Positions 19,840 to 30,030 are shown, numbered from the stretch's first letter. The stretch is DNA of 64,000 bases from Kluyvera ascorbata ATCC 33433 (GCF_000735365.1 NZ_JMPL01000010.1:1-64000), one strand, 5' to 3'. Notes: generated from the sequence alone by a model not told the origin. Translations and numbers: made by a program.

Positions 19840-20825
19840 CCACGCTTCCCGTTAGGACGTGGGCGACAAAAGAGAGTGCCATTATGTACCATCTCCGAGT
19901 ACCGCAGACTGAAGAAGAGTTAGAGCAGTATTACCAGTTCCGCTGGGAAATGCTGCGTAAACCCCTGCATCAGCCAAAAGGTTCCGAGCGTGATGCCTGG
20001 GATGCCATGGCGCACCATCAGATGGTGGTTGATGAGCTGGGAAAGCTGGTCGCCGTAGGGCGGCTATACATCAACGCGGATAATGAAGCGTCTATCCGTT
20101 TTATGGCGGTACACCCTGACTTTCAGGATAAAGGTCTGGGAACGCTTATTGCGATGACCCTGGAGTCCGTTGCGCGTCAGGAAGGGGTTAAACGCGTCAC
20201 CTGTAGCGCACGTGAAGATGCCGTGCCGTTCTTTTCCAAGCTAGGATTCAAGAACGAAGGGGAGATTACTACCCCGCAGACCACCCCCGTTCGCCATTTC
20301 CTGATGATTAAACCCGTTGCCTCGCTGGATGATATTCTGCACCGCGGTGACTGGTGTGCACAGCTACAGCAGGCCTGGTACGATCATATTCCGCTCAGCG
20401 AGAAGATGGGCGTGCGCATCCAGCAGTACACCGGGCAGAAATTCATTACCACCATGCCAGAAACTGGCAACCAGAACCCGCACCATACGCTGTTTGCCGG
20501 CAGCCTCTTTTCGCTGGCAACGCTCACCGGCTGGGGGCTTATCTGGCTGATGCTGCGTGAGCGCCACCTGGGCGGCACCATTATTCTGGCCGATGCCCAT
20601 ATCCGCTACCGAAAACCTATCGCCGGTAAACCGACCGCCATTGCAGACCTCGGCTCGCTTAGCGGCGACCTGGACCGACTGGCCCGAGGACGCAAAGCAC
20701 GCGTGCAGATGCAAGTTGAGCTGTTCGGCGATGACACCCCCGGTGTGGTGTTCGAGGGGACCTATATCGTGCTGCCTGCGAAGCCATTCGGTTCGTACGA
20801 AGAGGGCGGTAACGAAGAGGAGTAG
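19836..20825 (+). CDS. fabY: GNAT/thioesterase-fold acyltransferase YiiD (FabY)
   Basis: The 329-residue protein joins an N-terminal GNAT acetyltransferase domain (about 17-165, with [19 protein letters not shown] as the acetyl-CoA loop) to a C-terminal hot-dog YiiD thioesterase-like domain (about 180-320, [22 protein letters not shown]). E. coli YiiD has been implicated in an alternative start of fatty-acid synthesis, hence FabY; the exact reaction is unsettled. The ATG overlaps the dtd stop. A start at 19884 (MYHLRVPQ) would remove a non-conserved 16-residue N terminus and is possible. Confidence 0.92.
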   Translation: MTTLPVRTWATKESAIMYHLRVPQTEEELEQYYQFRWEMLRKPLHQPKGSERDAWDAMAHHQMVVDELGKLVAVGRLYINADNEASIRFMAVHPDFQDKGLGTLIAMTLESVARQEGVKRVTCSAREDAVPFFSKLGFKNEGEITTPQTTPVRHFLMIKPVASLDDILHRGDWCAQLQQAWYDHIPLSEKMGVRIQQYTGQKFITTMPETGNQNPHHTLFAGSLFSLATLTGWGLIWLMLRERHLGGTIILADAHIRYRKPIAGKPTAIADLGSLSGDLDRLARGRKARVQMQVELFGDDTPGVVFEGTYIVLPAKPFGSYEEGGNEEE

Positions 20826-20848
20826 GGTATCTCCCAGCCTCGCTATCT

Positions 20849-21760
20849 TCAGTGGCCTGCCATCCTGCGGGCCACATCCTCCATTGCATCCCGCGCCGCC
20901 TGGCTCACGCCGCCAAGCTGGAAAAATCCGTGAATAACGCCATGATAGCGCTGGCAGGTGCAGGTTACGCCCTGTCGGGTTAGCCGTTCATAGAGCGCCT
21001 CACCTTCATCGCGGAGCGGATCGTATTCGGCGGTAATGATATGCACCGGCGGAAGGCCGTTAAAATCGTCGCGCCAGAGTGGGCTAGCTTCCTGGTGCAG
21101 TGGATCGTTTCCCTGCAGATACATCTCAAAACCTGAAAGTAGCGTATCGCGAGTAATAATGTAGTCCTGCCCATTGCTGATGTAGCTGGCAAAGCTGGCG
21201 GTAGCGTCGAGCATCGGGTAAATCAGCATAAGTTTTGACGGTGTCCATGCCGCGTTGGCTTTTAGGCGTAGCGCGGTGACCAGTGCCAGATGGCCGCCAG
21301 CGCTATCGCCAGCGAGCGTGATATGCTTGCGGTCGATACCAAGCTGCTGAGCATATTTATAAACCAGGTTCGCGCCACGCTCGGCGTCATCGTGAGCGGC
21401 GGGGAAAGTGTGTTCTGGTGCCAGACGATACTGCACCGCAATCACCCGGCATCCACTGTGCCAGGCTAGCTGCCGTAGCTGGTTGTCGTGCGTGATAAAC
21501 CCACCGCTGACAAAACAGCCGCCATGAAAGTAGAGAATGCAGGGGAGTGATGATGCTGAATTTAGCGGCGAAATGACGCGAAATGTCATCCCTTCCAGCA
21601 CGATATCTTCTGATTTGACGCGAATCTCTTTCTCGCCTGCCAGCGCCGTGCTGGCAATATACCCCTTTCTCCGGTCATCAATATTCTGCTCACGTGAAGA
21701 AGGGCGACCGGCCGCAATAAACTCAGCAACTAGCTGCGCAATACCGTTTTCCAATGCCAT
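20849..21760 (-). CDS. Alpha/beta hydrolase, HSL (lipase/esterase) family
   Basis: With the start at 21760 (AAGGA upstream) the product has 303 residues. The oxyanion motif is HGGC at 79-82 (usually HGGG), the nucleophile elbow GDSAGG holds S153, and D247 (EYDPLRDEG) and H277 (GVIHGFF) complete the triad. It resembles Aes-type carboxylesterases acting on short acyl esters. No signal peptide is seen. It is convergent with fabY at a locus that in K-12 holds yiiE/yiiF, so it is accessory. Substrate unknown. A longer in-frame start at 21865 adds a non-conserved segment. Confidence 0.85.
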   Translation of the reverse strand: MALENGIAQLVAEFIAAGRPSSREQNIDDRRKGYIASTALAGEKEIRVKSEDIVLEGMTFRVISPLNSASSLPCILYFHGGCFVSGGFITHDNQLRQLAWHSGCRVIAVQYRLAPEHTFPAAHDDAERGANLVYKYAQQLGIDRKHITLAGDSAGGHLALVTALRLKANAAWTPSKLMLIYPMLDATASFASYISNGQDYIITRDTLLSGFEMYLQGNDPLHQEASPLWRDDFNGLPPVHIITAEYDPLRDEGEALYERLTRQGVTCTCQRYHGVIHGFFQLGGVSQAARDAMEDVARRMAGH

Positions 21761-21923
21761 GATAATGTCCTTTTCGCTGTATAAACATACAGCTTTATAG
21801 CCTGGTTTATCGCGAATGGAAACGGGAAATTGGGTGGGATAGTGATTGTGGATAGCGGCTCGCAAAAACCAAAGCCCGGTTGGTATCTTCGGTTTAATTT
21901 CAGTACGGTGAGTGAAACCGACT

Positions 21924-21974
21924 GTACGCCATTGACGTATTGTCTGATTGGACTAATATAAGCCAATGGCGTAC
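21924..21974 (+). promoter_or_regulatory. Toxin-antitoxin promoter with flanking operator arms
   Basis: A good promoter, TTGACG (21932-21937), 16 bases, TAATAT (21954-21959), lies between two perfect 11-base inverted arms: GTACGCCATTG (21924-21934) and CAATGGCGTAC (21964-21974). The left arm overlaps the -35 and the right arm overlaps the expected start point. The layout predicts autorepression by the HTH antitoxin. The toxin ATG is only about 14 bases from the predicted start, so the leader is very short. Confidence 0.75.
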
Positions 21975-21979
21975 TGAAT

Positions 21980-22291
21980 ATGCTATTTATAGAAACGGAA
22001 TTCTTCACTGAAGATGTCAGGAAGTTGTTGGACGACGATGAGTATCACCGGTTGCAGCTATTCATGGCGCAGCATCCTGATTGCGGCGTTCTGATTCAGG
22101 ATACGGGTGGTCTGCGAAAAATCCGCTGGCGGTCACGAGGCAAGGGAAAACGTAGTGGAGTACGTATTATCTATTTTTATCAGAGCCATAAGTTTGAGAT
22201 TCGCTTATTGCTGATTTATCAAAAGGGCATTAAGGACGATATCACGCCACAGGAAAAAGCGATTCTGCGTATGTTGAATGAGAGGTGGTAG
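21980..22291 (+). CDS. RelE/HigB-type toxin of a type II toxin-antitoxin pair
   Basis: The 103-residue basic protein matches the RelE/ParE superfamily fold pattern: FIETEFFTEDVRKLLDDDEYHRLQ, then DTGGLRKIRWRSRGKGKRSGVRIIYFY and IRLLLIYQKGIKDDITPQEK. Members of this branch paired with NadS-type antitoxins are presumed mRNA interferases. The order toxin first, antitoxin second is that of higBA-like systems. The antitoxin ATG follows the toxin stop directly. There is no clear Shine-Dalgarno, consistent with the very short leader. Activity is inferred from family. Confidence 0.88.
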   Translation: MLFIETEFFTEDVRKLLDDDEYHRLQLFMAQHPDCGVLIQDTGGLRKIRWRSRGKGKRSGVRIIYFYQSHKFEIRLLLIYQKGIKDDITPQEKAILRMLNERW

Positions 22292-22582
22292 ATGGATAAG
22301 GCACTCTTTGAGCGGCTCACCAAAAGCATGGCTCAAATGAATGAGATCATCGAAGGAAATCGGGAGCCTTCGCGGACCTTTCACATCGATGCTATGAAGA
22401 TTAAAGCCATCCGACAGGCATCGGGATTATCCCAGCCCCGCTTTGCCGAACTTATCTCCGTTAGCGTGGATACGCTGCGAAATTGGGAGCAGGGCAGGCG
22501 CTCGCCAACAGGGCCTGCAAAAGCGCTGTTACGTGCCATTGCTAACGATCCCCGAAATGTTTTACAAGCATTGAGTGACTGA
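22292..22582 (+). CDS. NadS-family HTH antitoxin
   Basis: The 96-residue protein has a C-terminal XRE-type helix-turn-helix (about 36-85: MKIKAIRQASGLSQPRFAEL, followed by ISVSVDTLRNWEQGRR). The N-terminal 35 residues would contact the toxin. It would neutralise the toxin and, as a complex, repress the promoter flanked by the arms at 21924-21974. It starts at the base after the toxin stop codon. Confidence 0.9.
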   Translation: MDKALFERLTKSMAQMNEIIEGNREPSRTFHIDAMKIKAIRQASGLSQPRFAELISVSVDTLRNWEQGRRSPTGPAKALLRAIANDPRNVLQALSD

Positions 22583-22586
22583 AGAA

Positions 22587-22620
22587 GCGCCCGGAAGCAT
22601 ATCTGCTTACCGGGCTTATG
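22587..22620. terminator. Palindrome between antitoxin and fdhE
   Basis: GCCCGGAAGCATATCTGCTTACCGGGC forms a stable hairpin between the convergent antitoxin and fdhE genes. It lacks a T run, so it may be a REP-like unit or a mRNA 3'-end stabiliser rather than a true terminator. Confidence 0.5.
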
Positions 22621-22625
22621 GGAAA

Positions 22626-23555
22626 TTACTCCCCTTCCCCCGGGAACAGGAACGGATTAATCGAGCTGCGGGCGAACCCTTCTTGCTCCATTCGCGCGTC
22701 CAGTACCAGTGAGGCCAGGTCGTCGGCAACCGCTTCGACTTTTGGGTCTTTTTCCTGATACAGAATCTTCAGGTAAGTGCCGCAGTCGCCGCAGCTTTCG
22801 GCTTTGATGGCTGCCTGCTCGTTATCCAGTGACCAGTAGTGCAGGTCGCGGCTTTGCTCGCAGTTGCTGCATTTCACGCGCACTACGTGCCATTCGGTTT
22901 CACACAGGTTGCAGTGCAGGTAACGCAGACCCTGAGTGGTGCCGATTTGCACCATGCTTGAAACTGGCATTGAGCCGCATACCGGGCAGAACTGGCGTTG
23001 CTCGCCGTATTCTGCACGGGCCTTGCCCGGAATCAGACTGGCCATTTGCGCCCAGTAGAGCGACAGTGCAGCCCAGATAAACGGCGCTTTATCACTGCTC
23101 ACGGAAGCAAAGTCAGAGGCAAACAGCGCGCTCGCCATCAGCTCCAGCTCTTGCTCGGAGGCTTTCTCCAGGTTCTCGATAACCGCCAGCGCCGGGCCGC
23201 TCATCTCTGGCTTCAGCTCGGCAATCATCGAATGCAGCAGCGTGTGCCAGTGCTTGTCGCGCGGCAAAACGTGAATATCCAGCGGCGGTTTGCCCTGGTC
23301 ATTCGCTTCTTTGATGCGTGCGGTAAGATCCATTTTCAGCGGGTGGTCGTAGAGCACCACTTCCTGAGCATGGGCAATCAGCGCAGCAAAGCGCAGGTAA
23401 TCGCCCAGCGGATTATTCTCTGCCAGCTCGCGCAGACGTTCGGCGCGGCGGTTATAGAGGTTCTTGAGTCTGGGGAACAACAACGGCGGAATGACTTCCG
23501 CCGTACGTTTCTCGCTCGAACCCAGCTCATCTTGCGGGATTATGCGAATACTCAT
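22626..23555 (-). CDS. fdhE: Formate dehydrogenase accessory protein FdhE
   Basis: FdhE (309 residues) is a cytosolic rubredoxin-like protein required to activate the respiratory formate dehydrogenases. Four CxxC pairs bind iron: CPVC (near 194), CNLC (near 222), CSNC (near 235) and CGDC (near 259). It overlaps the fdoI stop by 4 bases and is the last gene of fdoGHI-fdhE. Confidence 0.97.
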   Translation of the reverse strand: MSIRIIPQDELGSSEKRTAEVIPPLLFPRLKNLYNRRAERLRELAENNPLGDYLRFAALIAHAQEVVLYDHPLKMDLTARIKEANDQGKPPLDIHVLPRDKHWHTLLHSMIAELKPEMSGPALAVIENLEKASEQELELMASALFASDFASVSSDKAPFIWAALSLYWAQMASLIPGKARAEYGEQRQFCPVCGSMPVSSMVQIGTTQGLRYLHCNLCETEWHVVRVKCSNCEQSRDLHYWSLDNEQAAIKAESCGDCGTYLKILYQEKDPKVEAVADDLASLVLDARMEQEGFARSSINPFLFPGEGE

Positions 23556-24187
23556 TCAGATGACTTTTCCTGTTTCTGGCGGACTTCACGGTACCAGCGC
23601 GGGTGATGTTTCTTCGCCCACGTTTTGGTAACCCATCCCTCCACCATCGCGGTAATGGTGCCTTTCACCCAAAGGGCGGCGTAGATATGCACCATGATAA
23701 CCACAATTAACGCTACTGCGGCAAATGAATGCAGCATTAGCGCAAATCGGATCACCGGGATTGAGAAAGCAGGCGCAAAGTACGGACGCCAGATAACCAC
23801 ACCGCTCACCAGCAGCAGCACCAGGAAGATAATCGCCGCCCAGAATACGCATTTCTGGCCGAAGTTATAACGCCCGGTGTCACCTACTTCCTCGTTGACG
23901 ACGATCTTACGAATATTCTTCGCCCAAAAGATATCATCCCGATTGATTAGATTGTGGTGCCAGTAGCGGAAAAACATGATGATAAACGAGGCAAACATGA
24001 TGACGCCGACAAACGGGTGCAGAATACGCGCCAGCTGCGGAGTCCCCATGATTTGCATCAGCCAGTTGAAGGATGGGAAGAAAAATCCCAGCCCGCTTAT
24101 CGCCGCCAGCATGAAGCAGAAGGCGGTGACCCAGTGGTTGATGCGTTCCGGCGCCGTGTAGCGCACGATGGTGTCACGTTTTTTCAT
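23552..24187 (-). CDS. fdoI: Formate dehydrogenase-O, cytochrome b556 subunit
   Basis: FdoI (211 residues) is the four-helix membrane subunit that passes electrons to menaquinone/ubiquinone. Hydrophobic segments are visible at about 20-36, 53-72, 113-133 and 150-170. Histidines in the helices (for example [29 protein letters not shown]) are haem-b ligands. Start and stop overlap fdoH and fdhE by 4 bases. Confidence 0.97.
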   Translation of the reverse strand: MKKRDTIVRYTAPERINHWVTAFCFMLAAISGLGFFFPSFNWLMQIMGTPQLARILHPFVGVIMFASFIIMFFRYWHHNLINRDDIFWAKNIRKIVVNEEVGDTGRYNFGQKCVFWAAIIFLVLLLVSGVVIWRPYFAPAFSIPVIRFALMLHSFAAVALIVVIMVHIYAALWVKGTITAMVEGWVTKTWAKKHHPRWYREVRQKQEKSSE

Positions 24188-25086
24188 TTGCGCACCTCAT
24201 CGTCTTTCTCATCCAGATTGTCTTCTTCCTCTTCCGCACGGTTCGGACCGACCCCGACGTAGTGGAAGATGCTCGCGGCGAACGTAGCAGCAAAGCCGAT
24301 AGCGGCCAGCGGTTTCCAGACGCCTTTCCAGAACTTCACGGTAGCGCTGATTTCCGGGTTCTCCGGCAGACCGTGGTACAGATTCGGTTTGTCGGCATGG
24401 TGCAGCACGTACATCACGTGCGTACCGCCAACGCCTGCCGGATCGTACAGGCCCGCATTGTCGTAACCACGGGTTTTCAGTTCGGCCACGCGCTCGCCCG
24501 CCAGCACTTTCATATCCTCTTTGGAACCAAAGTGGATAGCGCCGGTTGGGCACGTTTTCACGCATGCCGGTTCTTGCCCAACGTTCACGCGGTCAACGCA
24601 CAGCGTACATTTGTACACGCGGTTGTCTTCCGGGTTAAGTCGCGGCACGTTGAACGGGCAGCCAGCGATACAGTAGCCACAGCCAATACACTGCTCGGAC
24701 TGGAAGTCGACGATGCCGTTGGCATACTGAATGATAGCCCCTTCTGACGGGCATGCTTTCAGGCAGCCCGGGTCGGCGCAGTGCATACAGCCATCCTTAC
24801 GGATGAGCCACTCCAGTTTGTCGTTCTGTTCCACTTCCGAGAAACGCATCACCGTCCAGGATTTGGCGGTCAAATCTGCCGGGTTGTCATACACCCCGAC
24901 GTTGCTGCCAATCTCGTCACGGATATCGTTCCACTCTGAACAGGCCACCTGACAGGCTTTACAGCCGATACAGGTGGTCACGTCGATAAGCTTCGCCACC
25001 TCTTCCTGGTGATCCCGCGCGCGAGGCGCGGGAGTAAAACCGTTAGTGGCGGAACGACGGATAATGTCCTGCGATTGATAAGCCAT
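24184..25086 (-). CDS. fdoH: Formate dehydrogenase-O, iron-sulfur subunit
   Basis: FdoH (300 residues) carries four [4Fe-4S] clusters: [11 protein letters not shown] (near 38), [13 protein letters not shown] (near 100), [11 protein letters not shown] (near 133) and [20 protein letters not shown] (near 160). One C-terminal membrane helix ([21 protein letters not shown], about 255-276) anchors it to FdoI. The N terminus lacks a signal, as the subunit is exported by Tat together with FdoG. It lies 12 bases after fdoG. Confidence 0.97.
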   Translation of the reverse strand: MAYQSQDIIRRSATNGFTPAPRARDHQEEVAKLIDVTTCIGCKACQVACSEWNDIRDEIGSNVGVYDNPADLTAKSWTVMRFSEVEQNDKLEWLIRKDGCMHCADPGCLKACPSEGAIIQYANGIVDFQSEQCIGCGYCIAGCPFNVPRLNPEDNRVYKCTLCVDRVNVGQEPACVKTCPTGAIHFGSKEDMKVLAGERVAELKTRGYDNAGLYDPAGVGGTHVMYVLHHADKPNLYHGLPENPEISATVKFWKGVWKPLAAIGFAATFAASIFHYVGVGPNRAEEEEDNLDEKDDEVRK

Positions 25087-25098
25087 AGGTCGTCTCCG

Positions 25099-28000
25099 TT
25101 ACACCTTTTCCAAGTTCACCAGGAAGGACTTGAATTCCGGCGTCTGCGAGTTCGCATCACCAACGGACGGAGTTAAGGTGTTCGCAATAAACCCTTTCTT
25201 CGCCACGCCTTCATAGCCCCAGTGGATTGGAATACCGATGGTATCGATATCCTTACCGTCAACTTTCAGCGTGCGGATACGTTTGGTCACCACCGCCTTG
25301 GCTTTGATATAGCCGCGGTTGGAGGAGACCTTCACGGTATCGCCGTGGCCGATGCCGAGCTTATCGGCCAGCTTCTCACCAATCTCCACGAACTGTTCCG
25401 GCTGTGCGATGGCGTTAAGCAGCGCATGTTTGGTCCAGTAGTGGAAGTGCTCGGTCAGACGGTAGGTGGTACCGACGTACGGGAACTTGTCCGCTTTACC
25501 CAACGCTTCCCTATCGCCTTTAAAGATACGGGCGGCAGGGTTCGAGATGACGTTCGGGTGCAGTGGGTTAGTGCCCAGCGGCGTTTCAAACGGCTCGTAG
25601 TGTTCCGGGAACGGACCTTCTGCCATCTTATCGAGGGCGAACAGGCGACCCATCCCTTCCGGCTGCATGATAAACGGCCCGACGTTGCTGCCCGGTGCCG
25701 CGGTGCTGTAGTCCGGAATATCCACGCCGCCCCATTTCGCGCCGTCCCACTTGATGAGCTGGCGTTTCGGATCCCACGGGTTCCCCTGCGGGTCTGCGGA
25801 AGCACGGTTATACAGGATGCGACGGTTCAGCGGCCATGCCCAGGCCCAGCCCAGCGTGTTGCCAAGGCCGGATGGATCGGCGTTATCACGACGCGCCATC
25901 TGGTTGCCGTCCGGCGTCCAGCTACCGGCGAAGATCCAGCAGCCGCTGGCGGTGGTACCGTCATCGCGCAGTTGGGCGAACGAGCTCAGCTGTTGGCCTT
26001 TTTTCACGATAACCGCGCCGGTTGCCGGGTCGATAATATCGGCCAGCGCCTTACCGTTGTTCTCCATCGCCACTTCCTCAGACGCTGGTTCATCCGGCGT
26101 TGAGTAGTTCCAGCTCATGTTCAGCACCGCTTCAGGTACCGGGCCGCCCTCTTCGGCGTACATCTTACGCAGGCGTAAGAAGATACCGGCCAGGATCTCA
26201 CCGTCGGTGACGGCATCCCCTGGGGCGTCCGCGCCTTTCCAGTGCCACTGCAACCAGCGGCCGGAGTTAACGATAGAACCGTTCTCTTCGGCGAAGCAGG
26301 TAGATGGCAGGCGGAAGACTTCAGTCTGGATTTTCGACGGGTCAACATCGTTTGACTCGCCGTGGTTTTGCCAGAAGGTCGCCGTTTCAGTGTTGAGTGG
26401 GTCAATGGTGACGAGGAACTTCAGTTTAGAAAGCGCCGCGACCGTTTTGTTTTTGTTCGGGAATGAAGCAACCGGGTTAAAGCCCTGGCACAGATAGCCG
26501 TTGACCTTGCCCTCGTTCATCATCTCGAAATACTGCAGGACGTCATACCCTTTGTCCCACTTCGGCAGCCAATCAAAGCCCCAGCTATTTTCCGCCGTCG
26601 CTTTATCGCCGTAGAAGGTCTTCATCATTGAGACGAAGAATTTCGGGTAGTTGCCCCAGTAGTTCACCTGACCATCCAGCAGCGGTTTAGGCGTGTTGGC
26701 GGTGAGATAAGTTTGCAGGTCAGCCTGTTTCTCGCTTGGCAGCGTCATATAGCCCGGAAGGCTTGTCGACAGCAGGCCGAGGTCGGTCAGACCCTGAATG
26801 TTAGAGTGACCGCGCAGGGCGTTCACACCGCCGCCTGCCATGCCCATGTTGCCGAGCAGCAGCTGAATCATCGCCATGGTACGGATGTTCTGCGAACCGA
26901 TGGAGTGCTGCGTCCAGCCCAGTGCATACAGGAACGAGGCGGTTTTATCGTGGGCGCTGGTTTCTGCAATGTACTCACAGACTTTCAGGAAGTCCGCCTT
27001 CGGCGTACCACAAATCTGCTCAACCACGTCCGGCGTGTAGCGTGAAATGTGCTGTTTCAGCAGATTCCAGACGCAGCGAGGATGGCTGAGGGTGGTATCG
27101 CGTTTGGCGTGACCGTTCTCGTCCAGCTCGTAGTTCCACGAGGTTTTATCGTACTTACGGGCTTCCGGGTCATAGCCGCTGAACAGGCCGTCGTCGAAGC
27201 TAAAGTCTTCGCGCACGATCAGGCTAGCGTTGGTGTAGGCCTCGGTGTACTCGCGGTTGAATTTTTCGTTATTCAACAGGTACAGCATCACGCCCGACAG
27301 GAAGGTAATGTCGGTGCCGGAGCGAATAGGGGCGTAGAAATCCGCCACTGACGCGGTACGCGTAAAGCGGGGATCGATAACAATCAGCTTCGCGCCATTA
27401 TGGATCTTGGCTTCCATCGCCCAGCGGAACCCCACCGGATGCGCTTCTGCCGCGTTCCCACCCATCACAACGATGAGATTGGCGTTCTTAATGTCAACCC
27501 AGTGGTTGGTCATCGCACCGCGACCAAATGTTGGAGCAAGACTTGCTACCGTTGGTCCGTGTCAGACACGCGCTTGGTTGTCGACCGCGAGCATACCGAG
27601 CGCGCGGGTGAATTTCTGGGTTAAGAAGCCGGTTTCGTTACTGGAAGCAGAGGCGCACAGCATCCCGGTGGTCAACCAACGGTTAACGGTGGTACCTGCT
27701 TCGTTTTTCTCAATAAAGTTGGCGTCACGGTCGGCCTTCATCAGTTTAGCGATGCGGTCAAACGCTTCGTCCCAGCTGATTTGCTGCCATTTATTGGAGC
27801 CAGGTGCGCGGTATTCAGGGTATTTCAGACGGCTTTCAGAGTGGATAAAGTCCACCAGACCTGCGCCTTTCGGGCACAGCGCGCCGCGGTTGACCGGGTG
27901 ATCCGGGTCCCCTTCGATGTGGAAAATTGAGGCTTTCGCGTTTTTTGCGCCGTCGCCGAGGCTATACATTAAAAGCCCACAACCGACAGAGCAGTAAGTG

Positions 28001-28149
28001 CAGGTGTTACGGGTCTCACGGGTGCGCAGCAATTTATACTGCCGTGTTTCCGCGAGTGCGATGCCTGGGGCAAAGCCCAGTGCGGCTGCCGTGGTTCCTG
28101 CCATACCGCCAGCGCAGATCTTAAAGAACTGCCTTCTGCTGACCTGCAT
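25099..28149 (-). CDS. fdoG: Formate dehydrogenase-O, selenocysteine- and molybdenum-containing catalytic subunit
   Basis: The single gene encodes 1016 residues, the same length as E. coli FdoG, with an in-frame UGA at codon 196 (27562-27564) that is read as selenocysteine. The N terminus is a Tat signal (SRRQFFKICAGGMAG...). A [4Fe-4S] site follows (CTYCSVGCGLLMYS, near 50), then the bis-MGD domains with the Sec ligand to Mo, and MTNHWVDIKNANLIVVMGGN immediately after. The enzyme oxidises formate at the periplasmic face and feeds the quinone pool during aerobic growth. A stem-loop just after the UGA is the selenocysteine insertion element. Confidence 0.96.
27525..27564 (-). promoter_or_regulatory. 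Bacterial SECIS element in fdoG
   Basis: Starting at the UGA, the mRNA reads TGACACGGACCAACGG and then GGTAGCAAG-T-CTTGCTCC, a stem-loop with its apex about 20 bases from the UGA. This matches the position of SelB-binding SECIS hairpins in fdnG/fdoG. The hairpin is also coding sequence. Confidence 0.85.
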
Positions 28150-28530
28150 GGTTAGCTCCTTGTTTCGACATTGTCATTGCTTGTAATTGTTCTTCGTCGT
28201 AGTCAGACGAAGATTCTGAATACTGCGATGCCCTCAGTTCCTGGAGGGCTTTGGTTCAGAATACCACAATATCGGTAGGCTTGTTCTAACGCGGTTAACG
28301 ACAGGTGAATGGATTTTGCCAGGGTTAACATTGAATCGTGATATTTATCACATTTAACCCTGCATATCGCACTGATTTTGCGCGTGATTAACGAAGATAA
28401 CCATAAGGTAGTACCTCTGGTTTAATCAGTCGTTTTGTAGCAGAATGCCGCGAAAAATGCGTATTGTGCGTTATTGCACCACAACTTGATCCATAATAAG
28501 CCTCAATTCCCTCCGGTTGTGATGGAATAG
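28150..28530. promoter_or_regulatory. Divergent fdoG/fdhD intergenic region
   Basis: This 381-base gap separates divergent fdoG and fdhD and must hold both promoters. An imperfect palindrome CCCTCAGTTCCTGGAGGG lies at about 28230-28247. I found no convincing consensus promoter or binding site for a named regulator, and no ORF. Confidence 0.4.
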
Positions 28531-29400
28531 ATGCCCCTTATTTCGATGTCGTTCAGAGTATTTGCCGTGTTTAATTTTAAAGATGAAGTCGAACCCTCGT
28601 TGCAGCTGATTGGTGCAGCCGAGCGTGCTGTCTTCAGAAGGCCAAAGATTATGCAACCCACACAGGATATTCTCGCTGAAGAAGTTCCCGTTGCGCTGGT
28701 CTACAACGGCATTTCTCACGTCGTCATGATGGCGACGCCGAAAGACCTCGAAGCCTTTGCCATAGGTTTTTCCCTGTCTGAAGGCATCATTGAACATCCG
28801 CGTGAAATATTCGGGATGGACGTTGTGCCGGCCTGCAACGGCATGGAAGTCAGAATTGAGCTCTCCAGCCGTCGCTTTATGGGGCTGAAAGAGCGCCGTC
28901 GTGCGCTTGCCGGGCGAACCGGGTGTGGCGTTTGCGGCGTCGAGCAGCTCAACGATATTGGCAAACCTATCCAGCCTCTGCCTTTCAGCCAGACCTTTGA
29001 TCTGGCTTACCTCGATCATGCGTTAAGGCATTTAAACGATGTTCAGCCCGTTGGCCGTGAGACGGGTTGTACCCACGCGGCAGCCTGGGTTATGCCATCG
29101 GGTGAGCTGGTGGGCGGGCATGAAGACGTGGGTCGCCATGTGGCGCTGGATAAACTGCTGGGCCATCGTGCGCAGGAAGGGTCGCGCTGGCAGTTGGGCG
29201 CAGCGCTGGTTTCCAGCCGTGCCAGCTACGAGATGGTGCAGAAATCAGCCATGTGCGGCGTCGAGATTTTGTTTGCGGTTTCCGCAGCCACCACGCTGGC
29301 GGTAGAAGTTGCCGAACGCTGCAACCTGACGCTGGTGGGTTTTTGTAAGCCGGGCAGAGCGACAATCTACACGCATCCACAGCGTCTTATCGGTGAGTAA
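28531..29400 (+). CDS. fdhD: Sulfur carrier protein FdhD
   Basis: FdhD (277 residues in E. coli) transfers sulfur from IscS to the bis-MGD cofactor to make formate dehydrogenases active. The core is intact: [20 protein letters not shown], the catalytic loop [32 protein letters not shown] and [11 protein letters not shown]. The N-terminal 45 residues differ from E. coli and the start is unsure: ATG at 28531 (289 residues, weak GGAA), ATG at 28546 or GTG at 28567 are alternatives; E. coli starts at GTG. Divergent from fdoG, the substrate of its pathway. Confidence 0.92.
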   Translation: MPLISMSFRVFAVFNFKDEVEPSLQLIGAAERAVFRRPKIMQPTQDILAEEVPVALVYNGISHVVMMATPKDLEAFAIGFSLSEGIIEHPREIFGMDVVPACNGMEVRIELSSRRFMGLKERRRALAGRTGCGVCGVEQLNDIGKPIQPLPFSQTFDLAYLDHALRHLNDVQPVGRETGCTHAAAWVMPSGELVGGHEDVGRHVALDKLLGHRAQEGSRWQLGAALVSSRASYEMVQKSAMCGVEILFAVSAATTLAVEVAERCNLTLVGFCKPGRATIYTHPQRLIGE

Positions 29401-29528
29401 TTAATATTCAATTAATTTGAATGATGACAACAAATCCTTCCGCTTTTCGTTGAACGATGTGAGGACTATTATTTATCACATCAAGGCAACACGCCTTACC
29501 CAAACAACCAAGTGAAAGGGTTTACATC

Positions 29529-29741
29529 ATGAAAAGCATCAAAACTTTTGTCGCAGTTATCGCTCTTGCCGCTTCTTTCGGTACCTTCGCTGCTCAGACC
29601 GTGACCGCAACTGCCTCTACCATTGACGGTGCAGAAGCGAAAATTGCAGCCCAGGCTGAACAGGCTGGTGCAAGCTCCTACAAAATTACCCAGGCTTATT
29701 CCGGTAACCGCGTGCACATGACCGCTGAACTGAATAAATAA
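29529..29741 (+). CDS. DUF1471 (YdgH/BhsA/McbA-like) periplasmic protein, copy 1
   Basis: The 70-residue precursor has a clear signal peptide (MKSIKTFVAVIALAASFGTFA) and a mature DUF1471 domain (about 48 residues: VTATASTIDGAEAKIAAQAE, then ASSYKITQAYSGNRVHMTAEL). Family members are small periplasmic proteins induced by stress and biofilm growth; their molecular role is poorly known. It differs from copy 2 at only two residues (T6 and V10 here, N6 and I10 there). AAAGGG lies upstream of the ATG, and it has its own terminator. Confidence 0.92.
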   Translation: MKSIKTFVAVIALAASFGTFAAQTVTATASTIDGAEAKIAAQAEQAGASSYKITQAYSGNRVHMTAELNK

Positions 29742-29757
29742 GCTGCGAGTCACCGTC

Positions 29758-29787
29758 GAAAGAGCGCCCTTGGGGCGCTTTTTTTGT
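29758..29787 (+). terminator. Terminator of DUF1471 copy 1
   Basis: GAGCGCCC-TTG-GGGCGCTTTTTTT follows the gene by 20 bases. Confidence 0.9.
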
Positions 29788-29788
29788 T

Positions 29789-30030
29789 TCTAGGGTTCTA
29801 CGCCGGAACTACCGACATTTTCATCACTCCCCCCGTCCTTTTCGTGGAAGATAAGACCTGGATCAATCTGTCCGATGGGCAGAATCAGATATTTTTATAG
29901 GGCGATACAATCCTGTGGTTCCGATGGGTATGACTGAGTTATTTTTCGCTCCCGCCCCGCAGTCTATCGGATGTTTTCCTGAGGAACATAATGGGAAAAT
30001 GGATTTAATGAAAATTAACATGGAGCAGTT
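29789..30030 (+). promoter_or_regulatory. Leader region of the effector cassette
   Basis: This 242-base stretch precedes the cassette and is the likely site of its promoter. A possible -10 is TATAGG near 29895-29900, but no clear -35 is seen. Two tiny frames with start sites occur: a 5-codon frame MGKWI at 29991-30008 behind GAGG, and an overlapping frame from ATG 30008 that runs out of frame into the effector. The true effector start at 30031 has GGAG (30022-30025). Confidence 0.4.

Larger units (their letters stand above)
29414..29788 (+). repeat. Direct repeat copy 1 (DUF1471 gene with its promoter and terminator)
   Basis: This segment is nearly identical to 31730-32099. Alignment is gap-free with a fixed offset of 2,316 bases from 29414 to the end of the DUF1471 gene (29741), covering about 115 bases of upstream sequence and the whole gene; the following terminators are similar with small indels. 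The two copies bracket the effector/immunity/hcp cassette. Confidence 0.9.

Noticed and set aside
25099-28149. fdoG as a pseudogene split by a stop codon
   Set aside because: The stop is UGA at the conserved selenocysteine position, followed by a SECIS hairpin, and total length equals E. coli FdoG.
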